Origin: Desulfurococcales archaeon | GTDB lineage: Archaea; Thermoproteota; Thermoprotei_A; Sulfolobales; Acidilobaceae | NCBI GenBank assembly: GCA_015521705.1 | Contig: WANR01000025.1 | Location: forward strand, 1-64,000 | DNA length: 64,000 nucleotides | Direction: 5' to 3' | Shown: positions 9,527 through 16,953 of the stretch, piece by piece | Numbering within the stretch: position 1 is the stretch's first letter | How the letters are laid out: every line of letters starts with the position of its first letter | Notes under the pieces: model-generated | Told to the model about the DNA's origin: nothing | Seen by the model: only the letters and a program-made list of their open reading frames with translations | Database searches by the model: none | Program-made: the position numbers and the translations under genes

Positions 9527-9973
9527 CACTGCTAGTGCCACACTTATAGCTACGGTAATTGCCATAACAGATACGAACCATGCAGCTGGGGGTTCTTCTA
9601 TTCTTATAGGCTTCTTCTTTATGGCCTCATGGCTATAAATCCCTACTAGCAGCAGTGCCATGCCCAGCAGTATTTTCGCTGCAACCACGCTATTAAAACC
9701 TCTCAAATAACCCATAGCAGCCCCTGTGCCTATGGCTAGTAGTAGGCCCAGAGTCGAAGGCCAGCCCCCTATTCTTAGGTAGATTATTGCTGGCTCGCTC
9801 CTCCTGGCCTTTATGGAATCCATGAGTGGGGAGGCTGCAAAGACTATTATAAAGCCCAGCCACAACGAGGCTCCTAACAGGTGTAGTAGTTGGAGTAGCT
9901 CGTAGGCTCCAGGCAATACTAGGCACCTTGTTCTTGCCAGGGCCTGGCCGCTCGTCGAATATATATTAGTCAC
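9497..9973 (-). CDS. Four-helix membrane protein, CopD-like
   Basis: A 158-residue protein with four hydrophobic helices. The first contains LLQLLHLLGASLWLGF, with a histidine and a GxxLWLG pattern like CopD-type and related heme- or copper-associated membrane proteins. Function is unknown beyond this resemblance. The start is uncertain; GTG 9973 gives a 22-residue hydrophilic lead before PGAYELLQLL and a later start is plausible. Its 3' end overlaps the convergent E1-like gene by 30 bases, and its promoter region is shared back-to-back with the RHH-PIN operon. Confidence 0.5.
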   Translation of the reverse strand: MTNIYSTSGQALARTRCLVLPGAYELLQLLHLLGASLWLGFIIVFAASPLMDSIKARRSEPAIIYLRIGGWPSTLGLLLAIGTGAAMGYLRGFNSVVAAKILLGMALLLVGIYSHEAIKKKPIRIEEPPAAWFVSVMAITVAISVALAVLGWLLRFQA

Positions 9974-10008
9974 AGGAAATATATTGGCTTGAACTGTACA
10001 GGGTTTAA

Positions 10009-10043
10009 CGCTTTAATATAACGCCTATGCCATAATATAATAG
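10009..10043 (+). promoter_or_regulatory. Promoter region of the RHH-PIN/VWA operon
   Basis: Two AT boxes are present, TTTAATATA at 10012-10020 and ATAATATAATA at about 10032-10042. The first predicts a start near 10042 and a 36-base leader; the second a start near 10063. Paired boxes beside a gene for a ribbon-helix-helix protein would suit autoregulation, which is inference. Confidence 0.4.
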
Positions 10044-10077
10044 TTTGAAACCTACTACCAGGGGAGGTCAGCCTGTA

Positions 10078-10854
10078 GTGGTTGTAACCATAGAGCTCTC
10101 GGGCCTGCTAGAAGAAAGGATCCGCAGGCTCGTAGATCTGGGCCTCTACGCCAGCGTTTCAGAGGCTGTCAGAGACGCTATAAGGAGGCTGCTAGAGGAC
10201 GTTAACCTCCGTGACATAGCTGTTGACCTATACCTTCATAGGGGTGCCACATTCCAGTACGCCACGTACATAGCGGGGGACACTTTCGAGTCCATGCTAG
10301 ACTACATGATTTCACGCGGGGTGGTTCCTTACATAGGGGCTTATAGTGAGAAGGACTTCAGTTTTCTGGACAAGGGGGTGTACCTAATAGACCCGCTAAC
10401 CCTTTATGTAGTATATAAAACAGAGCTTGTCATGATCATGGATGCCCTTACTAGCAAAGGCTACAAGTTCCTCCTCCCCTCAGAGCACTCAGGCATGCTG
10501 GACGTGGAGGAGGCAAAGAGGGTCATTAAGGGGATGAAGACTAGGAGGCCGATAGACCTTGCTTCTATTCCGCTACCAAAGGAACCCTCCAGGTTGCCCA
10601 TAACGCAGGTTGAGGAAGGGCTCGTAAATTATTCCCTGGAAACAGGGTTTGTGTACATGACTGATGACAAGAGAACCAGAGACTATGCTTCCAACAAAGG
10701 GGCAACCACTATCGCTTCTGTATCGCTTGCAAGCACAGCATACGAGCTAGGCCTTATAGACGAGGCAGGACTAGAGGATATAGTGCTTTCGCTCCAGTCA
10801 GTCCCTTACGCTCTAGCCTCCGAGGTATATAGGGGACTAGGTGTTGGGAGATAA
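10078..10854 (+). CDS. Ribbon-helix-helix domain fused to a PIN-like domain
   Basis: Residues 3-41 form a CopG/ParD-type ribbon-helix-helix: strand VVTIEL, helix GLLEERIRRLVDLG, then YASVSEAVRDAIRRLLED. The C-terminal part looks PIN-like (DUF3368 type): a first strand with D105 (YLIDPLTLY), helices, and TDDKRTRDYASNKG at 195-208 with paired aspartates. PIN domains are usually Mg-dependent RNases; activity here is inferred. The start is set at GTG 10078 because GGGGAGGT (10061-10068) lies 9 bases upstream; an earlier in-frame TTG at 10045 has no such site. The following VWA gene overlaps by 14 bases. Confidence 0.6.
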   Translation: MVVTIELSGLLEERIRRLVDLGLYASVSEAVRDAIRRLLEDVNLRDIAVDLYLHRGATFQYATYIAGDTFESMLDYMISRGVVPYIGAYSEKDFSFLDKGVYLIDPLTLYVVYKTELVMIMDALTSKGYKFLLPSEHSGMLDVEEAKRVIKGMKTRRPIDLASIPLPKEPSRLPITQVEEGLVNYSLETGFVYMTDDKRTRDYASNKGATTIASVSLASTAYELGLIDEAGLEDIVLSLQSVPYALASEVYRGLGVGR

Positions 10855-11407
10855 GAGGAGCCTACAGGACGTAGTTTTCGCAATAGACGTCTCGATTAGC
10901 ATGAAGAAGCAGGTGGCAGACTTCATACCATCAAAGCTAGACGCCGCTAAAGAAGCTACAGCCATAGCTATTGACAGGCTTCTATCAGCCCCGCTTAACA
11001 GAGCAGGCCTAGTAGTGTTCTATGAGCACGCGTTACCACTCACGCCTCTCACTAACGATAAGAAAATGCTCCTGAGAACACTCGGCTCGATCGACTACGG
11101 GTTACAGGGCTCAGCTCCCGGGGAGGCTGTCGTGGCTTCTACAAAAATGCTTAGGAAGAGCCCTGATTCAAGGTCTAAGAAAATAGTGCTCCTGACGGAT
11201 GGCGATAGTAATGCTGGCGTGAGGCTCGACGCGGCCACGATATATGCAAAGAATATGAAGGCAACCGTCTATTTCATCACAATAGGCAGGCCTAACCAGC
11301 GCGGCGTAGAGGTCATAAAGGCGGCTATGGAGAGGGGTAGATGCCTCTGGCTAGAGTCAAACAGTAAGAGAGACCTACTATCTAACATAATAAAGGTCGT
11401 GGAGTGA
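10841..11407 (+). CDS. VWA-domain protein with intact metal-ion site
   Basis: A 188-residue stand-alone von Willebrand A domain. The metal-ion-dependent adhesion site is visible as DVSIS (D16, S18, S20) and TDGDSN near residue 119, with the alternating beta/alpha order typical of the fold. There is no signal peptide or membrane segment, so it acts in the cytosol, probably as a metal-dependent protein-binding module. It overlaps the RHH-PIN gene by 14 bases and is followed 6 bases later by a VWA-like gene, indicating one transcript. No MoxR-type ATPase is adjacent here. Confidence 0.75.
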   Translation: MLGDKRSLQDVVFAIDVSISMKKQVADFIPSKLDAAKEATAIAIDRLLSAPLNRAGLVVFYEHALPLTPLTNDKKMLLRTLGSIDYGLQGSAPGEAVVASTKMLRKSPDSRSKKIVLLTDGDSNAGVRLDAATIYAKNMKATVYFITIGRPNQRGVEVIKAAMERGRCLWLESNSKRDLLSNIIKVVE

Positions 11408-11413
11408 AAAGCA

Positions 11414-11947
11414 GTGGATATTATAGTAGTTGCAGAAAAGAGCAGAGGAGTCAACCTAAGGCTCTCACAATCCATTATAGAAGAGGTCAAGCACGAGTCA
11501 GACGCTATAGGCGCCCGGCTAGGCCTAGTAGTCTACTCAAGAAGGCCACTACCCTTAGTAGACCTGCCTGGATCCAACCATATAGACGATGAATACGATT
11601 CGTGCCCAATACTAGATGGAAGACCCGAGCCAGTACTAGGGATCCTGGAGGCGTATGAGATGTTACAAGACTACAAGCCAGTACTGCCCACTACAAACGC
11701 TATAATACTCTTATGGTCAGCCACGGTTAGACCTAGGATCCCCTTTAAAGGGGTCTTCAAAGCACTACACAACCATGGAATAGCAGCCAAGGTAATAATA
11801 CTTAGGCCATCAGCCCCTAAATGGTTACCAAGAGTGCTTGACTCTGGCTACGAAGCAGACAAGATCAGGTTTATAAGGAAAAATACCAATATTCATAAAC
11901 TAGTAACAACACTTATAAAAGAGATACAAAACCAAAAAACATTATGA
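11414..11947 (+). CDS. VWA-like protein lacking the metal site (probable diverged paralogue)
   Basis: A 177-residue protein whose predicted strand/helix order follows the preceding VWA protein: MDIIVVAEKSRG in place of the DxSxS strand, GLVVYSRRPLPLVDL matching GLVVFYEHALPLTPL, NAIILLWSA in place of KIVLLTDGD, then AKVIILRP and a C-terminal HKLVTTLIKEI matching DLLSNIIKVV. All metal ligands are missing. The likely origin is duplication and divergence, with a structural or antagonist role inferred. The start is GTG 11414, 6 bases after the upstream stop. AT content rises toward its 3' end. Confidence 0.6.
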   Translation: MDIIVVAEKSRGVNLRLSQSIIEEVKHESDAIGARLGLVVYSRRPLPLVDLPGSNHIDDEYDSCPILDGRPEPVLGILEAYEMLQDYKPVLPTTNAIILLWSATVRPRIPFKGVFKALHNHGIAAKVIILRPSAPKWLPRVLDSGYEADKIRFIRKNTNIHKLVTTLIKEIQNQKTL

Positions 11948-12111
11948 CAAACAGTCTAATACAGGGATATACGCCCATTTCCTGTTAGACAGGGCCTAGC
12001 CCGAAGGGTTCAGAGTCAACCCGTAAAGCATGAAGAGGTAAAGGCCCTGCCTGCATAATTTGAAGAGAAAGAAAACGAATTAGGAAGGGCTTCTGCGGTT
12101 TTCATGAATAT

Positions 12112-12753
12112 CTAGGGTATGTAAAGAGGCTTTGAGCCTCCAACGGCTTTCTCATACCTCTTAGCCACGTCATCCCAGTTAACCACGTTCCACCAATTCT
12201 CCACATAGCTAGCCCTATCGTTCTTGTATTGAAGGTAATAGGCGTGCTCCCAAACGTCTATGACAAGTATTGGCACGAGCCCTGCCGTCATTAGGACATT
12301 GTGCTTTTCTATTTGGCCTACTACAAGGGATCCTGATAAGGGATCTACTCCTAGGAATGCCCAGCCGACTCCCTCAACGGTTTTAGCGACCTGGCTAAAT
12401 AGCTTCTTAAACGAGTCAAAACTTCCAAAACTCTTATCTATGGCGTCAGCCAGGGCTCCTCCTGGTTTGCCTCCACCCTTGCCTGGAGGGGCCATGTTGG
12501 GCCAGAATATCGTGTGCATTATATGACCGGCATAGTTGAATGAATAGTCCCTCAAGACTGCTCTTACGTCGAGGGATTCTACTTCGCCTTTTAGGTATTT
12601 TTCAAGCTTCTCTAATGCAGCGTTAGCTCCAACTACATAGGTGTTGTGGTGCTTCTGGTGGTGCAGCTTCATTATTTCCTCGATTATGTAGGGCTCAAGA
12701 GCGTTATAGGAATAAGGTAGGGGGGGCAGCTCATATCTGGGCAACGAGGCCAT
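12112..12753 (-). CDS. sod: Fe/Mn superoxide dismutase
   Basis: The enzyme dismutates superoxide in the cytosol. It keeps the fold signature YELPPLPYSYNALEPYI, the HHQKHH metal and active-site region, a second histidine helix (NYAGHIMHTIFWPNM) and DVWEHAYYLQYKNDRASYVENWW with the last two ligands. Length is 213 aa from ATG 12753, chosen over GTG 12762 because a GAGGTG SD lies 6 bases before the ATG. A TATTTAG box near 12790-12799 predicts a leader of about 15 bases. Metal preference (Fe or Mn) cannot be decided. Confidence 0.92.
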   Translation of the reverse strand: MASLPRYELPPLPYSYNALEPYIIEEIMKLHHQKHHNTYVVGANAALEKLEKYLKGEVESLDVRAVLRDYSFNYAGHIMHTIFWPNMAPPGKGGGKPGGALADAIDKSFGSFDSFKKLFSQVAKTVEGVGWAFLGVDPLSGSLVVGQIEKHNVLMTAGLVPILVIDVWEHAYYLQYKNDRASYVENWWNVVNWDDVAKRYEKAVGGSKPLYIP

Positions 12754-13171
12754 GCTCCACACCTCAAAACTAGGAGAACCCCTAGCTCCCTAAATAGGCT
12801 TAGCATATACAAACAATAAGAACGAGCCGCCCAAAGTCAGACACGACACGGCCACATGCCTACAGGATCCAAAAGCCCCTTCAATTTTTCGAAGGAACCT
12901 TGAGGCCAGGGCTCCACATGTATATTTAACTGTCTTAGAGGGTTAAGGAGTGTAAGACTTTGGCTGACTGGTCTATTTGGCGCGATCCTGGCATTTGTCA
13001 AACAGGGATCATGTTTTGCGTGTTTATGTTAAACGCGTTAAGGTTAACGGCAGGGCCCACTATTACCTGGTGGTAGAAGAATACATTGGAGGAGGTAAGA
13101 GGCTTAGGATAACCCTCATATCAGTCAGAGAGATCCTAGAGATGCTCGGGATAAGAGGTGTTGGAACTGAG

Positions 13172-13259
13172 TGGTGCGGGGGGCGGGATTTGAACCCGCG
13201 CAGGCCTACGCCATCGGGTCCTGAGCCCGACCCCTTTGGCCAGGCTCGGGCACCCCCGC
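13172..13259 (-). tRNA. tRNA-Leu, anticodon CAG
   Basis: Read on the minus strand, a complete class II tRNA. The acceptor stem GCGGGGG (5' end at 13259) pairs with CCCCCGC, followed by discriminator A and an encoded CCA ending at 13172. The T arm is GCGGG-TTCAAAT-CCCGC, the anticodon loop CTCAGGA gives CAG (13221-13223), and a long variable arm identifies leucine. No intron. A TTTAAA box at 13292-13297 lies about 35 bases upstream. The 3' half overlaps the intN-like remnant on the opposite strand. Confidence 0.95.
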
Positions 13260-13289
13260 CTTTCCTTTATGGTAGGATTTCCTGGCGGG

Positions 13290-13299
13290 GGTTTAAAGT
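13290..13299 (-). promoter_or_regulatory. TATA box of tRNA-Leu
   Basis: TTTAAA at 13292-13297 (ACTTTAAAC on the minus strand) is centred about 35 bases before the mature 5' end, leaving room for a short trimmed leader. It lies between the dephospho-CoA kinase stop and the tRNA. Confidence 0.5.
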
Positions 13300-13336
13300 A
13301 TTAACTGGGAGCCTCTTGGAGTAGTTATTGTGCATG

Positions 13337-13855
13337 TTATGTTTTGGTTCTCGCGAGGATGGGTTCTAGCTGTAGTATTCTGATGTTTGCGTGCCATTTT
13401 GCCTCGGGTGTTACTCTTATTATGGCTGCTCCCCTGTCTGGTATTCCGTAGATTATTGTGTCGCCTATTCTAGAGCATGCTATTGCGGGCAGTGCTAGTA
13501 GGTCCTCTTCCCCCTTAACTAGTATGGCTGTTTTGGGCTTTGCAGCGCTGCACACGGTTTTGAGGGCTTTGAACGTTATCATGCCTGGGGGGTTCTCTGT
13601 CGTTATTTTGGTGAAGACGTGTAGCTTCCCGTTATCTATTAAGGCGGCTCTGCTTCTTTTAGTTTTCCAGTCAATGATTATTCTAAGCCTGTCCAGGGAT
13701 ACGTTCTCAAGGCAGATCGAGGAGACAAAGTCGCCTATGCAGGTTACTAGGCCCCTGGGAGGGAGGAGGCCTGTGAAGTCGCCGCTGACAACTATGCCCC
13801 AGGGCTTGGAGAACTCTCTTCTAAGCCTGTGTGGGAGGAGTAGCCCAGCCTTCAT
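13337..13855 (-). CDS. GTP-dependent dephospho-CoA kinase (DUF359 family)
   Basis: The protein (172 aa) matches the archaeal DUF359 family, identified as the GTP-dependent kinase for the last step of coenzyme A synthesis. Visible family features are the GDFTGLLPPRGLVTCIGDFVS region near residues 25-45, the central DWKTKRSR segment, NPPGMITF and KGEEDLLALP. The start overlaps the spt4 stop by 4 bases, a coupling also common in other archaea, which supports both assignments. Confidence 0.8.
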   Translation of the reverse strand: MKAGLLLPHRLRREFSKPWGIVVSGDFTGLLPPRGLVTCIGDFVSSICLENVSLDRLRIIIDWKTKRSRAALIDNGKLHVFTKITTENPPGMITFKALKTVCSAAKPKTAILVKGEEDLLALPAIACSRIGDTIIYGIPDRGAAIIRVTPEAKWHANIRILQLEPILARTKT

Positions 13856-14100
13856 CTCTGGACTACTCTCCCAGCCACTTTTATGGCGTATCCCCCGGGC
13901 TTCTCTATGTTAAGGTTCTTCGCGAGCACTGACTCCTTGTCAATTATTATTACCATGCCCTCCCAGGCCTCGGAGAACTGGGTGGAACCACAAATGGGGC
14001 ACACTCTCGACTCCGGGCTAACTAGCGCACCGCAGGATTTGCAAGCCACGAATCTTACCCGCCTGTGAATCCCTCTCCTGGCCGACAAGGGAGCCCCCAA
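13852..14100 (-). CDS. spt4: Transcription elongation factor Spt4 (RpoE2)
   Basis: Spt4 pairs with Spt5 to form the universal RNA polymerase processivity clamp. The four-cysteine zinc ribbon is ACKSCG and CPICGS, followed by WEGMVIIIDKESVLAKNLNIEKPGGYAIKV, the typical strand that contacts Spt5. The assigned start (TTG 14100) gives about 17 extra basic residues before the zinc ribbon; a GTG immediately before ACKSCG is the alternative. It is translationally coupled to the downstream kinase gene. Confidence 0.88.
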   Translation of the reverse strand: MGAPLSARRGIHRRVRFVACKSCGALVSPESRVCPICGSTQFSEAWEGMVIIIDKESVLAKNLNIEKPGGYAIKVAGRVVQR

Positions 14101-14227
14101 GGAACCATTACGGGGGTCTAGGCTCTATTTAAGCTTCTGCTGGGAGTCTGCGGGTATTATCCCGGTCTTACACGGCGACAGTCTCTATGTTGAGCCAGGA
14201 CACATAATAGGTTACCGGGGACTAGTA

Positions 14228-14734
14228 TTGAGCCAGTCCAGTAGAGCACCGGAGGAGCCCCGCATAGCGAGCCGCGAGGAGATAGTAGAGTGGGTAAAGA
14301 AGAGGATAGTGGAGCTCGAAGAGGAGCTAAGGATCCTGAAGAGCCTCCTCTCTATGATAGAAAGCCCTGGAAGGCCCATCATGGGGGAAAAAGTGGAGGA
14401 AGTAAAAGCTGGTAGAAGAAGAATAGCCAGGGTCTATAGGGGAGACTCGTATGTGCGAATGGTTCCAGAGCTACCCCTGCCCCTGCCCCTCGAGGTAAGA
14501 GAATACCTAGAGTCTGTAGTTAGAGAGATAAGAGAGTCCCAAGCCAGGGCTGGAGTCCCTGAGGACGAGAGAGCAAGGCTTTATGTTAAGGAGAGGCCGG
14601 ACAATAGTGTATCAGAGGTGGGCATTGAGAACCTCTATTCCACGATAGACATTATAAAGGCGAGAGCTGCGCTCAAGTACTCTGCAGAGCTGGCATACCA
14701 GGTCTACAAGTCGGCCCAGGAAGAGGACGTGTAG
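14228..14734 (+). CDS. Hypothetical protein with N-terminal coiled coil
   Basis: Not recognised. The 168-residue product is highly charged. A likely coiled coil spans about residues 15-45 (REEIVEWVKKRIVELEEEL, then LKSLL), followed by a basic segment (AGRRRIARVYRGDSYVRMV), a LPLPLPLEVREYLESVVREI helix and a C-terminal helical stretch. There is no signal peptide or membrane segment. Codon use and composition resemble neighbouring genes, so it is probably real. The start is TTG 14228. It stands alone, divergent from spt4. Confidence 0.55.
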   Translation: MSQSSRAPEEPRIASREEIVEWVKKRIVELEEELRILKSLLSMIESPGRPIMGEKVEEVKAGRRRIARVYRGDSYVRMVPELPLPLPLEVREYLESVVREIRESQARAGVPEDERARLYVKERPDNSVSEVGIENLYSTIDIIKARAALKYSAELAYQVYKSAQEEDV

Positions 14735-14793
14735 CCGCCCATGCGGGTGGTTTAAGTAACGCCCCGCAGGTAGATGATTTGGTGTTCAGGAGT

Positions 14794-15120
14794 TCAGCTC
14801 CTATAAATTTCGTCCAAGCCGTAGCCCCTTCTACGCGACAGGTAGGCTCTCAAAGGTTTTACTAGACTGATAGAGTTTCTCCCTCTCTCAAGAAGACCCA
14901 GCTCTTCTAGCCTCCTAATGGCTGTTTCAGGGTCCCTGACACCCTTGCTCTTCAACTCCATCTCTGCCCTTAAATAGCCCACGGAGACCTCTTCCAGGAA
15001 GTACTCGAAGACTATCCTTTCATATCCTCTGAGCCTCCTAGCCTTCTCTAGGAGTTTTGAGGCTTCCAGCCAGTAGCTTTCCTCCCCATTACCCAACCAT
15101 AAGACACCCCTCACTAGCAC
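14794..15120 (-). CDS. Small winged-helix-like protein in the Pcc1 operon
   Basis: About 100 residues, not recognised by name. The middle (FLEEVSVGYLRAEMELKSKG, then DPETAIRRLEELGLLERG) has the helix-helix-turn-helix and wing order of winged-helix DNA-binding domains. GTG 15120 lies upstream of a GAGGGGTG SD; a TTG at 15096 is 8 bases after that site and may be the true start. It follows pcc1 on the same strand by under 10 bases, so it is likely co-transcribed with the KEOPS subunit and the RecJ-like gene. Confidence 0.5.
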   Translation of the reverse strand: MLVRGVLWLGNGEESYWLEASKLLEKARRLRGYERIVFEYFLEEVSVGYLRAEMELKSKGVRDPETAIRRLEELGLLERGRNSISLVKPLRAYLSRRRGYGLDEIYRS

Positions 15121-15128
15121 GCCCAGCC

Positions 15129-15404
15129 CTACTCTCTTATAGAGCCTAGCGTTTTAGCGGCTACCCCTAGATGCATCAGGAGGTCATCTAGCGTGTTGCG
15201 CAGTGTGAGGACTCTCTCCGGGGCCTCGCTGCAGCCCTGCACAGTCACAGTACAACGTAGCTTCTTGGGCGCGGCTATTACGCATGAGACCTTCACGTGG
15301 CTCGGCGCTGTGAGATTGTCGGGGTCCACTGCTGCGAGAATGTGGTCAGCACTATCGACTTCTATCTCGAGCACTGCCCTGCAACTGGCTACTTCTTCAG
15401 CCAT
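15129..15404 (-). CDS. pcc1: KEOPS complex subunit Pcc1
   Basis: Pcc1 is the dimerising subunit of KEOPS, which makes N6-threonylcarbamoyl-adenosine (t6A37) in tRNA. The 91-residue protein has the family's strand VLEIEVDSADHILAAVDPDN and C-terminal helix with LRNTLDDLLMHLGVAAKTL. A GGAGGGAGG SD precedes the ATG at 15404. It overlaps the upstream RecJ-like gene by 16 bases. The archaeal neighbourhood of pcc1 with a DHH-family gene and rps15 nearby is conserved and supports the call. Confidence 0.85.
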   Translation of the reverse strand: MAEEVASCRAVLEIEVDSADHILAAVDPDNLTAPSHVKVSCVIAAPKKLRCTVTVQGCSEAPERVLTLRNTLDDLLMHLGVAAKTLGSIRE

Positions 15405-16663
15405 AGCAAAACCCCCTCCCTCCTAGCTATGCCTGCTTCTACTATTTTCCTCGCAGACTCGGGGCCTAAGGCTTCCTCCACGAGAAATACCGTAGTAAAT
15501 AAGCCGCCACTACCTTCGAAAAATACTATATCCTCCTTATCTACTCTGCCTAGGAGCCTTAAAGCCCTCCAGTACAAGGTGGGCGAGGCAGGCTCTACCG
15601 AGGACCTGTAGGCCTTGAACCAGGAGAACGACTTGACCTTTTCCAGCCTCGAGTCCTCCAGCTCCTTGGGCAAGGCTTCCGAGTACGCTTCGAGGCTGGA
15701 CTCGGCAAGAACGTACTCGTTGTCTAAGTCGGCTATAACAGCTAAGAGCTGCGCCTGGTCCCTCGGCCTCTCTGCGGCAAAGAGAAAAGCGTCGGCAGCC
15801 ATTCTGGCATCCCTTATCCTGGACATGGGATCCCTGGAGACAACTATGCCGCCGACATAATCCTGGGGATCTGGCTGTCTCCTAGTCTTCTCCTTTATAA
15901 AAGCCAGGATCCTAGCTGCAAGCCTCTCAATCTCCTCACTGGCGAGCTCTCCCAGTTTTCTACTAGAAGCCTCACCCCCTGCAATGTCCAGGCACAGCTG
16001 TTCGTCGCCCGTCAGGCCAGGGTATAGCGGGTTTACAGTCAAGCTTATAGACCTGCAGGGCTCCAGGTCATTGGGCTTATATGCCTTCAGCGTGGTGACC
16101 ACTTCTACAGGTAGGCCCGAGTCCTTCATTAGGGAGGAGAAGGCGTGCCTGTCGAGCCTGTGGAACTTCCCCACCCTATCCACGTATCTCCCCATGTAGT
16201 AAGACGCTATGGAGGCCATGAGTAGGTCCCGGCGCGCCGCAGCACCCTTCATCGACTGGATAAGCAGGGATATAGCAGAGCCTACGCTACCGTCGACCTC
16301 CACATAGACGGATCCAGGCGTGGGAGTGGACTTTATACTACCCGAGCTTATGACTACCAGGGGCGACTCCACGTCCGAGGGGTTGTAGTTGACATTGCTG
16401 AAACCCACAAGGATCGAGGGCTCCACTATCTTGGGAGGAGGCCTGTGATCCAGGGTCAGGATCGGGTCTAGACCCTGCACCATAGCCAAGGCGTAGATAA
16501 TCGAGGAAGCCGTCAAGGCCTCCAAGGAGACATAGCTAGCTATCCTAAGATACCCCTCGTCGAGGGACTTGGAAAATACCGAGGCAACACCCTTATAGAA
16601 GGGCTCCAGAGACCTCTCAACACCACTACCAGGCTCCAACCGCACCTTAAGCACTCCAAACAC
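15389..16663 (-). CDS. Degenerate DHH-family (RecJ/Cdc45-like) protein
   Basis: A 424-residue protein next to pcc1, where archaea usually encode a RecJ/Cdc45-type DHH protein. The N-terminal core keeps the fold's rhythm: YVSLEALTASSIIYALAMVQ where active enzymes have a D-x-D-G-I/L-T-A strand, and LTLDHRPP where the DHH motif would be. The catalytic aspartates are mostly lost, as described for crenarchaeal Cdc45/RecJ homologues that scaffold CMG-like replication complexes. The family call is inference from context plus these residual motifs. A TTTAAATAA promoter box lies near 16710-16720. Confidence 0.5.
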   Translation of the reverse strand: MFGVLKVRLEPGSGVERSLEPFYKGVASVFSKSLDEGYLRIASYVSLEALTASSIIYALAMVQGLDPILTLDHRPPPKIVEPSILVGFSNVNYNPSDVESPLVVISSGSIKSTPTPGSVYVEVDGSVGSAISLLIQSMKGAAARRDLLMASIASYYMGRYVDRVGKFHRLDRHAFSSLMKDSGLPVEVVTTLKAYKPNDLEPCRSISLTVNPLYPGLTGDEQLCLDIAGGEASSRKLGELASEEIERLAARILAFIKEKTRRQPDPQDYVGGIVVSRDPMSRIRDARMAADAFLFAAERPRDQAQLLAVIADLDNEYVLAESSLEAYSEALPKELEDSRLEKVKSFSWFKAYRSSVEPASPTLYWRALRLLGRVDKEDIVFFEGSGGLFTTVFLVEEALGPESARKIVEAGIARREGVLLWLKK

Positions 16664-16728
16664 CAGCCCCTAAACCAGAACCAAGCCACCCACAAAACCA
16701 TTAGGAGAATAACATTATTTAAAGTAGA

Positions 16729-16953
16729 CTAGAGCCCAGCATGAAAGCAGCCAGACCTAAACCAGAGCTCCCCACAGCGAGCAGACAGCCCATGAGCTAC
16801 CAGCACATCCCTTCGACACTCACAGGGGCCCAGCCAGGAGGCTATATCTCGCTGTACAGCTTCTCTACTCTTCCCATTTAACCCCAGAACTAGGCAGGAT
16901 CCTGGACTTTTCCCTACGTCGTAATATTTGTAGGGCTTCACGTCGAGCACCAT
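16729..16953 (-). CDS. Small open frame of doubtful status
   Basis: A 74-codon frame (ATG at 16953) with cysteine-rich content (CECRRD, SARCGELWFRSGC). No similarity is recognised and no SD is convincing. It lies in the gene-poor stretch between the RecJ-like gene and the restriction-modification gene. It may be a relic; see the neighbouring small frames. Confidence 0.2.
   Translation of the reverse strand: MVLDVKPYKYYDVGKSPGSCLVLGLNGKSREAVQRDIASWLGPCECRRDVLVAHGLSARCGELWFRSGCFHAGL

Larger units (their letters stand above)
12977..13324 (+). mobile_element. intN-like remnant of an SSV-type integrase, reading into tRNA-Leu
   Basis: An open frame (TTG start 12977) encodes a basic, aromatic-rich stretch, RVYVKRVKVNGRAHYYLVV then EYIGGGKRLRITLISVREIL, and continues without a stop through the antisense of the tRNA 3' half, giving WCGGRDLNPRRP. 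SSV-type crenarchaeal integrases carry their attachment site inside the gene and are split on integration, leaving intN overlapping a tRNA 3' end; this layout and the N-terminal character match. No recombinase catalytic part (R...HxxR...Y) occurs anywhere left of it in the window, so the rest of the element is probably gone. A TATATTTAA box precedes it. Confidence 0.5.

Noticed and set aside
12977-13324. The 115-codon frame across the tRNA as an ordinary protein gene.
   Set aside because: Its second half is the antisense of tRNA-Leu and has no protein character; only the first 65 codons are informative, as an integrase remnant.
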